Part shown: positions 9,287 to 17,888 of the stretch, piece after piece
How positions within the stretch are numbered: the stretch's first letter is position 1
Layout: each line of letters starts with the position of its first letter
Assembly: GCF_017447225.1 (NCBI RefSeq)
Contig: NZ_JAFSNZ010000081.1
Span: 1-51,786, forward strand
From: Methanobrevibacter sp.
Lineage (GTDB): Archaea > Methanobacteriota > Methanobacteria > Methanobacteriales > Methanobacteriaceae
Length of the DNA stretch: 51,786 nucleotides
Direction of reading: 5' to 3'
Notes under the pieces: model-generated
Databases searched by the model: none
What the model was told of the DNA's origin: nothing
The model's input: the letters and a program-made list of their open reading frames with translations, nothing else
Position numbers and translations under genes: made by a program

Positions 9287-10078
9287 TTATTCTTCATCAC
9301 TTTCTTCAGAATCTTCAATGTCTGCTTCATCTTCGACTTCTTCCTCTTCCTCTTCTTCAGCAAGAACGTCTTCAATGTAAGAAGCAACATCATCTTTGGA
9401 AAGTTTTACGTATTTACCATCTTCTTTTTTGATGACAGCTATTTCAACATTGTCTGAAGTAGTATCATGTTCAGTAGATTCGTTGATAGCTCTGATAGCT
9501 AAAGCAATAGCATCATCGATTGATAAATCATCTTTGTATTCTTCTTCGAAAATTTCCATTGCGGAGGATCTTCCAGAACCTATAGCGGTTGCTTTGTATT
9601 CTATTAATGCTCCACTAGGATCAGTTTCGAACAATTTACATTTATCATTATATACTCCACCAATGATTAAAGCAGAACCGAATGGCCTTACTCCACCATT
9701 TTGGGTATATAACTGTAACATGTCACATAATTTTTTAGATAAACTGTCTACCCTGATTGGTTCGCTGTAAGTAATTTTATTAATTTGAGCTTCCACTCTT
9801 GCTCTTTCGACCAATGCTCTTGCATCAGCTACAAGACCAGAGGTTGCAGCACCAATGTGTTCATCTATTTTGAATAATTTTTCAATAGATGAGGATTCTA
9901 CTAAGGTAGAAGTAGTTCTTTTATCCACTGCTAAAACAATACCGTCAGGACATTTAATTCCTATAGAAGTGGTACCTCTTTTAACAGCTTCTCTTGCATA
10001 TTCCACTTGGAAAAGTCTTCCATCTGGGCTAAATACAGTAATAGCCCTATCATATCCAGCATTTTGTAAAGGTTGCAT
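9287..10078 (-). CDS. psmA: Proteasome alpha subunit PsmA
   Basis: 263 residues. The alpha-type signature [12 protein letters not shown]...[10 protein letters not shown] is at residues 9-33, and the alpha N-terminal extension needed for gating is present. Alpha rings cap the 20S core and receive unfolded proteins from AAA ATPases such as PAN. The last about 25 residues are almost entirely Glu/Asp, an acidic tail echoing the one on Rrp4. The ATG has gaggt 6 nt upstream. It is the first gene of the psmA-SBDS-rrp4-rrp41-rrp42 segment and has a 215-bp AT-rich gap before it, which probably holds its own promoter. Confidence 0.96.
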   Translation of the reverse strand: MQPLQNAGYDRAITVFSPDGRLFQVEYAREAVKRGTTSIGIKCPDGIVLAVDKRTTSTLVESSSIEKLFKIDEHIGAATSGLVADARALVERARVEAQINKITYSEPIRVDSLSKKLCDMLQLYTQNGGVRPFGSALIIGGVYNDKCKLFETDPSGALIEYKATAIGSGRSSAMEIFEEEYKDDLSIDDAIALAIRAINESTEHDTTSDNVEIAVIKKEDGKYVKLSKDDVASYIEDVLAEEEEEEEVEDEADIEDSEESDEE

Positions 10079-10293
10079 AATATTACCTCACATTTAATAA
10101 ATATTTATAAATATCAAATCTAATTCAACTACTAAAAAATACAAAATTAAAACCAAATCTCCATGAAAAGGTACTTTTAATTTTAATCATGAAATATAAT
10201 TAAAATATTTTTTTCTTTTTTCCATAAATCCAATTGTTATTTATATATTTAATATATTAATAAAGTTTTCTATTTTAAAATAACAAAAAGTAA

Positions 10294-10650
10294 TTAAATG
10301 AATTTTGAACATCCTTTTATGGTGCCTGAAATACCAATGCATGAAATTGAAATCTGTCTTCTGTTGAAGTTGTTAACAAGAGCCAGACTGGATCTTACCT
10401 CATCTTCAAAATCCCTTTGACATCTCAGAATTGCCTTATAGCCTTTATAAAAAGAAATTTCGGAATTTTCAATTAGTTCAATTGTCCATAAGTTAAAATT
10501 AGCGGTGTTATTTTCCCCCTGAAAACGCACACAGGCTTCCCATGCAATGGAAGTGAAATCATTTTTAGTCAGCTCCTCTTCAGACTTGATATCAAGCACA
10601 AGATAATGATTATGTTTTCTTTGTGATTTTGGAAGAACCTTGAGTTTCAT
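10294..10650 (-). CDS. rnp2: RNase P protein component 2 (Pop5 homolog)
   Basis: 118 residues. It begins MKLKVLPKSQRKHNHYLVLDI, which resembles the start of archaeal Pop5 (KxxLPxxRxxxRYLxFxI). It ends with a cysteine-containing ISCIGISGTIKGC segment typical of this subunit. It forms a heterotetramer with Rnp3 and supports catalysis by the RNase P RNA in 5' maturation of tRNA. The start overlaps the rnp3 stop (ATGA), so the two are translationally coupled. Confidence 0.9.
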   Translation of the reverse strand: MKLKVLPKSQRKHNHYLVLDIKSEEELTKNDFTSIAWEACVRFQGENNTANFNLWTIELIENSEISFYKGYKAILRCQRDFEDEVRSSLALVNNFNRRQISISCIGISGTIKGCSKFI

Positions 10651-11348
10651 TGTCCAACCACCTTAACTCCTGATAATATCAAGTTTTTTCTGTCCTTACT
10701 GAAAGCCAATATGTTTTTCGCCACATCAAAAGAATTAATTACCTCTGATGATGACAAACCGGTCTGTTCAAATACTGATTGAAAATCCTTTACCGTCCTA
10801 ATGTCAAAAACAGATTCTGCTCCTGAGGACAATATTAAAGGAAATCCGTATTTTCTGTGTAAAGCGTATATGTCCCTGAAATTCGCAAGCACTTTTGACC
10901 TGTGGGACAAATAGGATTTGAGGATATCTGTAAAAAACAGCTCGATTGCAACATTGTTTTCCTTGGCTTCACGGGCCAGAATATGATTCAGACCTGAATC
11001 GTATCTTTTCAGATATGGCCTTGACAAAACATCAATCTGATTATTTTCAAGAGATGTTCTGTTTATCTTCAGATTTCCGCCTAAAACAGATATGCATGAA
11101 GATCTGTCCCTGTATTTACGGACAGTCTTTCTAATTTCTGAAGGATTATTTGATTCAATATATAAAGTGCAGTCAATGTCAATCAACTCTTTTAGCTCCT
11201 CTTTCAAATCATTCATGAATGTTAAAGCATCATCATATTCATTTTGATTATATGAAAAATTGATATGTCTCCAACCATAGTTGTGAGCCTGAACAGCCAG
11301 TTTTAAATTCATATCATAACTGCTGCCTTTAATATTTAAATCAAACAT
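10647..11348 (-). CDS. rnp3: RNase P protein component 3 (Rpp30 homolog)
   Basis: 233 residues with a TIM-barrel-like pattern: YGWRHINFSYN near the N-terminus, then CISVLGGNLKINR, HILAREAKENNVAIEL and PLILSSGAES strands. It is the RNase P partner of Rnp2, encoded directly downstream with a 4-bp overlap. No convincing ribosome site precedes the ATG at 11348, and a TATA-like ttaaatatg lies about 25 bp upstream, so a leaderless transcript is plausible. In many archaea a ribosomal L15e gene precedes this pair; here a zinc-ribbon gene does. Confidence 0.9.
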   Translation of the reverse strand: MFDLNIKGSSYDMNLKLAVQAHNYGWRHINFSYNQNEYDDALTFMNDLKEELKELIDIDCTLYIESNNPSEIRKTVRKYRDRSSCISVLGGNLKINRTSLENNQIDVLSRPYLKRYDSGLNHILAREAKENNVAIELFFTDILKSYLSHRSKVLANFRDIYALHRKYGFPLILSSGAESVFDIRTVKDFQSVFEQTGLSSSEVINSFDVAKNILAFSKDRKNLILSGVKVVGQ

Positions 11349-11386
11349 ATTATCATTTTAATATTTCATATTTAATTAATCTTACT

Positions 11387-11420
11387 AAAAAAAAGAAGAT
11401 GTGATTTGATTGAAATCACA
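11387..11420 (-). terminator. Intrinsic terminator after the zinc-ribbon membrane protein
   Basis: On the minus strand an 8-bp stem (TGTGATTT / AAATCACA, positions 11400-11420, 5-nt loop) is followed by a T-rich run (11387-11394). It lies 10 bases past the stop of the gene at 11431 and upstream of rnp3. Confidence 0.65.
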
Positions 11421-11430
11421 AAAATTTTAA

Positions 11431-12036
11431 CTATTGATATCTATAGAATTCAACTTGCCAGCTGACGGTTTCATAGTAATCTATAGTAAATGTCTGCGGA
11501 GATGAGGATGAATAAGACAGGGAATTGGATCTTGTTTCAACAGCACTTGTTGAACCCCAATCAACACCTGCAGACTCACCATTAGAACCAGTAACATACA
11601 AATGATTTGTCGCATAGTTCTTAATTGGATAAGCAGACAGTTTAATCATTATTTCACCTGCCGGAACACTAATAGATTGACTACCACTTCCCGAACCGGA
11701 ATAAGAACCAATCAATTCCCAATCCTTTGTTTCACTTTCAGTTTTTGATATGGATTGGGTTGTAGCACCCTGGGAATCACCACTTTCACCAGCTGAAACT
11801 GAAGTATTATCAGAACTTGTGGAAGCCTGAAGCTGTGAATCACCACTCTGCATATTATTTAGTGCAAAATAACCTATAGATCCTGCTAAAATAACAATTA
11901 CTATGATTAATGCAGCTATAATTAATTTAGAGTTTGAACTTCCCTCTTTTGGTGGAACATATTCTAAACTTTGACCGCATTTACTGCAAAATTTAGCAGA
12001 TTCCTTATTTTCAAAACCACAATTATTACATTTCAT
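11431..12036 (-). CDS. Zinc-ribbon protein with single membrane helix and extracellular domain
   Basis: 201 residues from the ATG at 12036, giving MKCNNCG; the frame also has an ATG at 12045. A zinc ribbon (CNNCG...FCSKCG) occupies about residues 1-25. A membrane helix follows at about 41-63, then a Ser/Thr/Gly/Gln-rich linker, then about 90 residues with a beta-rich look (KDWELIGSYSGSGSGSQSI...) and a YETVSWQVEFYRY end. The zinc ribbon should be cytoplasmic and the rest outside. Such ribbon-anchor-sensor proteins are common in Methanobacteriales, but their role is unknown. A TATA-like aaatatataattta lies at about 12081-12094. Confidence 0.75.
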   Translation of the reverse strand: MKCNNCGFENKESAKFCSKCGQSLEYVPPKEGSSNSKLIIAALIIVIVILAGSIGYFALNNMQSGDSQLQASTSSDNTSVSAGESGDSQGATTQSISKTESETKDWELIGSYSGSGSGSQSISVPAGEIMIKLSAYPIKNYATNHLYVTGSNGESAGVDWGSTSAVETRSNSLSYSSSSPQTFTIDYYETVSWQVEFYRYQ

Positions 12037-12045
12037 GAAAATCAT

Positions 12046-12430
12046 TCAAAATAATTCATTGTTAATTATACATTCTATTTTCTATAAATTATATATTTCT
12101 ATAATCATCTTATCAATGTTTGAATTTAGTTATATACAAAATATGTACAAAATAACATATATGTAAAAAATATGTCTTTATTGTGTTTAAAAAATTATTT
12201 AAACATTTTTCTAATTATAAATTTAAAAAATTAAACAAAATAATAAAAATTTTAAAAATAACTAAAAATATAAGAAATAATGAGCATCTTTAACACAAGC
12301 AATATACATAATTAGTATATTAATTTAAAGTACATAATTAGACATTAATGTACAAAAATTTACATCAATCAAGTAAAAAATATGCTAAAATTCTAAAATC
12401 TTTTATATTAGAAACTATAAATTAACAACT
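12046..12430. other. AT-rich divergent promoter region
   Basis: A 385-bp gap between two divergent genes with no open frame worth calling. It holds a TATA-like box for the minus-strand zinc-ribbon gene (12081-12094) and one for the plus-strand HTH gene (about 12401-12409, tttatatta). GTACAT at 12330-12335 and ATGTAC at 12348-12353 form an inverted repeat, and further tgtaca/tacata-like words occur near 12134-12180. These could be operator sites for the adjacent HTH protein; that is inference. Confidence 0.4.
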
Positions 12431-12715
12431 ATGAGTAAAGAAAATGACGAGCTTTTGAAATTAACGTCTTATGTTCAAATCTCAAAATACAGAGAAAAAA
12501 CATTAAAATCAATTGGCGAAGATGTAAAAATACCTACCAACATCGCAAAGGACAGCGGTATTAGAACTAATCATATTTCAAAAGTACTTAGTGAACTTAA
12601 GAATAAGGAAATTGTAGAATGCATAAATGAAGAAGCTCGTAAAGGAAGACTTTACAGATTAACCGATACTGGAAAAGAAGTTTTAGATACTATTAAAGAT
12701 AAAGAAGAAGATTAA
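12431..12715 (+). CDS. Winged-helix transcriptional regulator
   Basis: 94 residues. The centre (about residues 25-85) reads as a winged helix-turn-helix: a helix with KIPTNIAKDSGI, a recognition helix IRTNHISKVLSELKNKEIV, then a wing ending GRLYRLTDTGKEVLDTI. This is the archaeal MarR/ArsR-like layout. No ligand domain is visible. It overlaps the 3' end of the opposite metallopeptidase-like gene by 4 bp. The target is unknown; the GTACAT/ATGTAC repeat about 80 bp upstream is a candidate autoregulatory site. Confidence 0.8.
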   Translation: MSKENDELLKLTSYVQISKYREKTLKSIGEDVKIPTNIAKDSGIRTNHISKVLSELKNKEIVECINEEARKGRLYRLTDTGKEVLDTIKDKEED

Positions 12716-13695
12716 CTAAAATTTTCAAATTTTTTCTTTATATACTCTACTTCCTCTCTTGCTTCTTTATTATTAAATAAGAAATAGAAGTATGAAACAA
12801 ACCATTCAATAAATATGCTATTTTTCTTATCATCATCCAGAACAGACTTATCGTAACCGTGAATAACATCCCTATTTACATCAGGAGTGTCCTTTCTGAA
12901 TTGAAGTAGAATCAGTTCTCTTAAATTATCATCAATATACTTTTCTAAATTTTCAACAACATCATATGCATATGAATTACCAACCTGAATAAACTGATTC
13001 AACTGTTCAAAATCAATATCTCCTATTTCATGAAGACATTTATTGAAAGAAGAGAAATTCTGATAATCCAATGGAATAAAACGATTTTCTACAGTATGTG
13101 CATAATATTCATTCATTATCTTGATATCCGAAATAGTCAATACAAATTCCACAAAAGCCTTTAGGGCAGGAGATTCCTTAACATTTAAAATGTTAGATAA
13201 GAATCTTACACTTAATTCAAACAATAGAAAGTGAGCCAATTCATGAACAATAGCTCCAATTTGCAGAGAATCCTCTAAACGATCATCAAATAATATGAAA
13301 ACATTAGCACTTTCGCCATGAGCTATACCGCTTGATTTGGGAATGACTGGAGTGAATCTGGTGACTATCTGCAATATCTTTTCTTTAGGAGTGATTCCTG
13401 TAATTTCAACATAATCCAACTTCTTAAAAATTCCCTCCAATATGTCCCTATATTCAATACCTGAAATTTTAGCATTTAACATCAATGCCAAATTACCCTC
13501 AGTGAATAAATCATCAAAATCAGCAATAGCTAAAGGAAAAATCTCATTATGGCATTTATCACAGCAATTACTGGAATCCGAATTTTTATGACCACAATAC
13601 GGACAGATATTTTCCTCAACGAGATAACATCCGCAATGTGTGCAATAATTGTTTTTCTTAAAGTTAAATGTTCCGCAAACATCACATCTTTTCAT
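12712..13695 (-). CDS. Zinc-ribbon protein fused to an HExxH (IrrE/ImmA-like) metallopeptidase domain
   Basis: 327 residues. Two zinc ribbons open the protein: CDVCG...YCTHCG (residues 4-21) and CPYCG...CCDKCH (31-49). At 151-155 HELAH is a gluzincin HExxH motif, preceded by a strand ANVFILFDDRL (130-140). NEYYAHTVENRFIP at 195-208 could supply the third zinc ligand (Glu196). Strand, HExxH and a downstream E-x2-A pattern ending in a proline match the ImmA/IrrE layout. The C-terminal about 110 residues are helical without a motif. It follows the seven-ribbon gene with no gap. Protease activity is inferred; it could be a catalytically competent stand-alone enzyme or a sensor. Confidence 0.7.
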   Translation of the reverse strand: MKRCDVCGTFNFKKNNYCTHCGCYLVEENICPYCGHKNSDSSNCCDKCHNEIFPLAIADFDDLFTEGNLALMLNAKISGIEYRDILEGIFKKLDYVEITGITPKEKILQIVTRFTPVIPKSSGIAHGESANVFILFDDRLEDSLQIGAIVHELAHFLLFELSVRFLSNILNVKESPALKAFVEFVLTISDIKIMNEYYAHTVENRFIPLDYQNFSSFNKCLHEIGDIDFEQLNQFIQVGNSYAYDVVENLEKYIDDNLRELILLQFRKDTPDVNRDVIHGYDKSVLDDDKKNSIFIEWFVSYFYFLFNNKEAREEVEYIKKKFENFS

Positions 13696-14598
13696 TTAAA
13701 CACCATTCAAGAAATTTTTAACAGAATTCACAGTATGTGAAAATGTCTTTTTGCGACTAAGGGTCCTTTTAATATTTTTTCCACAATTCGGACAGAATTC
13801 ACAGCCATAATCGACAATTTTACCGCAGCTGCATACAAGCCTATTTTTTATGCTGCGATCAGGATTTAATCTTTTTCCACATGAAGAACATATTTTTTCC
13901 CCAATAGGATTTCTAGTACCGCAAACACATATTAGTTGAGTAATCTCTTCATTCAAACTATTTCCGCAGTCCACACAAAAATCAGCCACTAGATCATTTA
14001 AAACAGAACAGACACATCGTTTTTTCATTCCGTCAATATTCACATACCTATCTAAAGGAAGACCGCAATTATCACAAAATAGACTATCTTCATCATTTTC
14101 CTTACCACAATTGCAGAAGACTGAATTTTCATATTCCCTGTGGAAATTTATGTCAAAATCATCTTCTTCCTCTTCTTCATGCAATTTACGGCCACACATA
14201 TCGCAGAATTCACTGTCTGGAGAATTATAGGCACCACATTTGCAGAGAATATCTTCTGTAATAAAATCGTTAATGTTGAATTTTGGCTTTTTGGTTCTTT
14301 TAATGAAACGGCCAACACCCTTTTTAATGCGTTTAACCCCACAATGATGGCAGAACTCATTATTGATTTCATTCAAATATCCACAGGAACATATGTCATA
14401 TTTAAAATCAGAACCAATATTAATGGTTGGTGAAAAATCTATATTAAAATTAAAAAAGCCTATATTATGAATTGGGGGAGTGAATATGTAATTATCATTA
14501 CTATCTTCAGAAAGTGTTTTAGCACCGCAATCAGGACAATGCTCATCATTTGGAGCTAATCTCTTTCCACATTCAGGACAATAATTCCAAAACCCCAT
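13696..14598 (-). CDS. Protein with seven tandem zinc ribbons
   Basis: 300 residues. Seven zinc-ribbon units are spread over the whole length, with linkers of 10-50 residues. The first is canonical (YCPECGK...HCPDCGAK). Five of the other six start with a C-x-C-G knuckle instead of C-x2-C-G: ICSCG, LCKCG, FCNCG, ICVCG and VCSCG. The remaining one reads RCVCS. Each is closed by a normal C-x2-C-G. No membrane helix or enzyme domain is present, so this is probably a protein- or nucleic-acid-binding scaffold. It is 11 nt downstream of the DHH gene and directly abuts the metallopeptidase-like gene; the three are probably cotranscribed. Confidence 0.75.
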   Translation of the reverse strand: MGFWNYCPECGKRLAPNDEHCPDCGAKTLSEDSNDNYIFTPPIHNIGFFNFNIDFSPTINIGSDFKYDICSCGYLNEINNEFCHHCGVKRIKKGVGRFIKRTKKPKFNINDFITEDILCKCGAYNSPDSEFCDMCGRKLHEEEEEDDFDINFHREYENSVFCNCGKENDEDSLFCDNCGLPLDRYVNIDGMKKRCVCSVLNDLVADFCVDCGNSLNEEITQLICVCGTRNPIGEKICSSCGKRLNPDRSIKNRLVCSCGKIVDYGCEFCPNCGKNIKRTLSRKKTFSHTVNSVKNFLNGV

Positions 14599-14609
14599 AA
14601 TATCATAAT

Positions 14610-16871
14610 TTATAATTTGGATAAGGATTTAACCTCATTAACTATTTCTGATAATATCTCTTCACCCAATCCCTCAATATATTTTACAGAACCGGCACAT
14701 TCATGTCCTCCACCATCTACACCTGCTGAAGGTACTTTAACGGCTAAATTTGAAACTATATCATTTACATTAAATCCGAACTCTGCATTAACCGCATCAG
14801 TGGCTCTGAATACACCGAAATCAGGGCCATGCCCTAAAGTCACAATTGGTTTATCCTCTCCGATTTCATGCAGCATCCTGTCATGGACAAAACCGCATGT
14901 TTTTCCAGGGGCAGGGAAAGTGAACTTATGAGCATATTTTTCAACATCAATAATATTGAAGTAAATTCCGTTTTCAAACTGTGTGCTTTTAATGTTCGGA
15001 AGCACCGCCTTAAGCTGAGTGTCAATTCTTTTCTCATATTCTTTATATAAAGCATCAATCATCTTATAATGCTTATCGAAATTATCTACCGCCAGAATTG
15101 TGTCCATGATTCCTCTACCATTCATGAATCTTAGGAAATATGATTCAAAGTCTATACATTCTGCAACTTTTGCCAAATGCTCTTTAGTGAAGTCTTTCTC
15201 ATAAGCAAGTTCCAGATATTGGTAAACTTCACCACATTCGGCACGGTCTCCCAATGCAGCAATGGCAGGCAAATGCTGAATCAGCTGCTTAACATCAGGA
15301 TTGATGATGTGAGCAACCTCTGTTGCCAATGCACCTGCAGTCAGCTGTGAGTCTCCTCCGACAAGATACGGATTAACATGAGTATCAACGTATTCATCTA
15401 CAGCAACAGTTGCATTCATAATTTCACCGTCTTCCTCTTCAACTGTCAATAAATCTCCAGGAGAGTGGTGATCGATTACAACAACTTCAATATCATAGAT
15501 TTTGGCCTGCATAAGTGCAACAATATCCTCTTCTGTGGAACCGTTATCCAATAAGACAATTAAAGGTAATTTCTGACCGTGTCTTTCCTGGTCTTCCAAA
15601 GCAAATGATAAATCTTTTACAACATCTTCAAGTTCGTAAAACGGAGCTTTGGATGGAGAACGTTTGAAATAATAGTATTGCGCATCATTGCTTGGATTAA
15701 TTTCTTCAATCAATGGAACAACTGCTTTTTCCATTGCAACTCCAGCACATATTCCGTCAGCGTCATTGTGATGTCTGAGCAAAATTGTTCGCCCGTCAAG
15801 AATTGCCCTTCTGATTTTACGTGCAGCTTCCCTCATCTTAGGTTTAAGTTTGTTTAAAATATCACTTTTGACCAAGAAATCAACATCTTCAGGTTCAGCT
15901 TTCTCATTTAATGCATCGTCAATTAACTTATGTAATTGCTCTTTTTTAGAACCGTCAAGTTTTACCATTGAAGATGACTCGATTTGTGTCTTTCCACCGT
16001 GCTGATTAACGTCACCAATGATTTCAACGGCATCACCTTCAGCAATGTCAGGATATGCCCGGACTCCAGCTTCATCAAAAGCAGCGACTTCAGTAACCCC
16101 GCTTTCATCAGTGATTGTGAAAATTGTCGGACCGGAAGTCTGCTGAACCTGTAGAACCTCACCGTCAATTCGAACCATCTTACCCATCTTGCTTTCCAAA
16201 TTATCGATAACAGTTCTTTTAATAGATTTTGTTAATTTAATGAGCCTGTGATTTCTGACATATGCCGGAGCAAAGTCAATTTTGCCTTCCCTTGACTTGA
16301 TGGATGTGATAAATACAATTACCTCTTCACCTACAGAATATCCTGAGACTTCGCCTCTCATCAATCCCCAGACATTATTGTTCAGGCTGATGAAGGCACC
16401 ATACTTTTCAATTCTTGTGATTTTACCTTTGTATAGCTTATCACGATCCATATCCCTCATTTCACATAAAGGATCCAATACATAGACATCTTTTACTTCA
16501 TTTTCACGGGCACGACGTTTTTCTTCTGCTTCTTTTTTCTCTTTACGTTTTGCTCCGCATTCAGCACAGATATCATATTTTTCATCTAAAGGCTTGCCGC
16601 AGTCACGACAGACATTAACCTGGCCTGTACCTCCACAATATTGGCAATCCTCATAAACTTCAACCTGACCTTTTCCATTACATGCTTCACATGGAATATC
16701 CTGTTCTGCACCTAAATCAAATTTAGCTCTAGCGTTATTATTTACTCCTTTAAAATGATTTCCAACATCAAAAGAATCTTCTTCATAACCTGTTCCTCCA
16801 CAGCTAGAGCATTCCTTGTAATCTACAACAACAGATCCAGAACCATTACACTTTGGACAATTTTTTTTCAA
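14610..16871 (-). CDS. DHH-family (RecJ-like) phosphoesterase with zinc-finger, S1 and OB domains
   Basis: 753 residues from a TTG start at 16871. TTG is chosen because GAGGT lies 7-8 nt upstream and the protein then begins MKKNCPKC; the frame extends to 16919 but would overlap the upstream gene. Domains: DnaJ-type CxxCxGxG knuckles plus a zinc ribbon (about 4-110), an S1 domain (about 145-205), an OB fold (about 225-310) and DHH/DHHA1. DHH motifs: HNDADG (368-373), LLDNGS, IDHH (466-469), and GGGH (about 720) of DHHA1. The combination indicates a single-strand-specific exonuclease or phosphodiesterase related to archaeal RecJ/GAN. The substrate is not determined. Confidence 0.88.
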   Translation of the reverse strand: MKKNCPKCNGSGSVVVDYKECSSCGGTGYEEDSFDVGNHFKGVNNNARAKFDLGAEQDIPCEACNGKGQVEVYEDCQYCGGTGQVNVCRDCGKPLDEKYDICAECGAKRKEKKEAEEKRRARENEVKDVYVLDPLCEMRDMDRDKLYKGKITRIEKYGAFISLNNNVWGLMRGEVSGYSVGEEVIVFITSIKSREGKIDFAPAYVRNHRLIKLTKSIKRTVIDNLESKMGKMVRIDGEVLQVQQTSGPTIFTITDESGVTEVAAFDEAGVRAYPDIAEGDAVEIIGDVNQHGGKTQIESSSMVKLDGSKKEQLHKLIDDALNEKAEPEDVDFLVKSDILNKLKPKMREAARKIRRAILDGRTILLRHHNDADGICAGVAMEKAVVPLIEEINPSNDAQYYYFKRSPSKAPFYELEDVVKDLSFALEDQERHGQKLPLIVLLDNGSTEEDIVALMQAKIYDIEVVVIDHHSPGDLLTVEEEDGEIMNATVAVDEYVDTHVNPYLVGGDSQLTAGALATEVAHIINPDVKQLIQHLPAIAALGDRAECGEVYQYLELAYEKDFTKEHLAKVAECIDFESYFLRFMNGRGIMDTILAVDNFDKHYKMIDALYKEYEKRIDTQLKAVLPNIKSTQFENGIYFNIIDVEKYAHKFTFPAPGKTCGFVHDRMLHEIGEDKPIVTLGHGPDFGVFRATDAVNAEFGFNVNDIVSNLAVKVPSAGVDGGGHECAGSVKYIEGLGEEILSEIVNEVKSLSKL

Positions 16872-16881
16872 TTTAAAAACC

Positions 16882-17382
16882 TCATTTAAATAAATCCGGA
16901 TTATCTTTAACCAAGTCATTTCTGACTTTTTGGAATTCTAAAGCGTCATTCATTAATTCATTAGCTTCATATGCATAACTGTTACCTGTACCATTCTGAT
17001 AGCTTTCAAAATAATCTATTGATTCCAACAGGTAATCCGTAGCGTTCATTTTAAGCTTCAACTCTTCCAACAAAGTATTTACATAACTCTTATAAACATC
17101 ATCAGTAGTTGACGTGAAATTCTCCTTAATGCTGGTCAACTGAGAAATACTTTTATTAAAATTGTTTGACGCCGAAATAGCTTTATTCCTTGATTCATCA
17201 TAATTTTTATCATTTAACAAGTCAACAGCTTCATTATAATCTGAATCTCCCGCAGCAATACTTTCACTGATATCCGGCATGATTTTATTGACAGAGCTTT
17301 CAGTATTATATAAATAAATAACGGAAGCTGAAAAAACAATTAAAATAACTATAAAAATTATTACTTTAGTATAATTTGACAC
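16882..17382 (-). CDS. N-terminally anchored extracytoplasmic helical protein, hypothetical
   Basis: 166 residues. A membrane helix spans about residues 7-25, followed by an extracytoplasmic, mostly helical region with many Asn/Ser/Asp and heptad-like leucines (for example VNTLLEELKLKMNATDYLL). No catalytic motif is present. Its TGA stop lies inside the ribosome-binding site of the DHH gene (10 nt before its TTG), so the two are coupled. The association with a cytoplasmic nuclease is positional only. Confidence 0.7.
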   Translation of the reverse strand: MSNYTKVIIFIVILIVFSASVIYLYNTESSVNKIMPDISESIAAGDSDYNEAVDLLNDKNYDESRNKAISASNNFNKSISQLTSIKENFTSTTDDVYKSYVNTLLEELKLKMNATDYLLESIDYFESYQNGTGNSYAYEANELMNDALEFQKVRNDLVKDNPDLFK

Positions 17383-17440
17383 ATTATACTATCTATAAAA
17401 AGATATTATTAAAAGTTTTTATGAGAAAAAAAGTTAAATA

Positions 17441-17474
17441 AAAAAAGAAAATTTTAAGAAATAAATCTTAAAAT
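17441..17474 (-). terminator. Intrinsic terminator after the superoxide reductase gene
   Basis: A 9-bp perfect stem (ATTTTAAGA at 17451-17459 with TCTTAAAAT at 17466-17474, 6-nt loop) starts right after the stop and is followed on the minus strand by T-rich sequence. It marks the end of the metY-nifS-nifU-superoxide reductase run. Confidence 0.65.
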
Positions 17475-17840
17475 CTATTCGCTGGACCAGAGTCCGTGCA
17501 AGTTACAGAATGCGTATGCAACTATACCATCAGTTGAGTTAACAGTGAAGGTTGCTTCTGCAACATCTCCTGGTTTGAAGCATTTTGCGTATTGTTCAGC
17601 ACCTGCTTCAACAACAACAAACTGAATGTAGTGGTCATCATCCATTGGGTGAGCTGCTTCACCGACTTTTACGGTTACTTTGTCACCGTCGATTTCTACT
17701 ACAGGTTTGTGTTTAGGTGATTTTTCACCTTCAGTTTGAACAGGGAATTCAAACATGTGATCGTTACATACGTTTTCATCGCCTTCAGCTAAAACTTGGA
17801 TAATACTTCCGCATTCGTTACATTTTAATATTTTTGCCAT
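17475..17840 (-). CDS. Superoxide reductase (desulfoferrodoxin-like) with incomplete desulforedoxin site
   Basis: 121 residues from the ATG at 17840, which lies 9 nt after aggag; the frame opens at 17849. The catalytic Fe(His)4Cys site is complete: His44 (KHKP), His64 and His70 (HPMDDDHY), Cys112 and His115 (CNLHGLW). Lys43 before the first His is kept, but the usual Glu of the EKH motif is Pro42. The N-terminal desulforedoxin-like segment has Cys7, Cys10 and Cys25, but the adjacent fourth cysteine (normally CC) is Asn26, so the Fe(Cys)4 centre probably cannot form. It reduces superoxide to peroxide. It lies 48 nt after nifU, before a terminator, so it probably shares that transcript. Confidence 0.9.
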   Translation of the reverse strand: MAKILKCNECGSIIQVLAEGDENVCNDHMFEFPVQTEGEKSPKHKPVVEIDGDKVTVKVGEAAHPMDDDHYIQFVVVEAGAEQYAKCFKPGDVAEATFTVNSTDGIVAYAFCNLHGLWSSE

Positions 17841-17888
17841 AATAAACATCTCCTTATTTATTATAGTAATGTATAACTTTAAAAGTAT

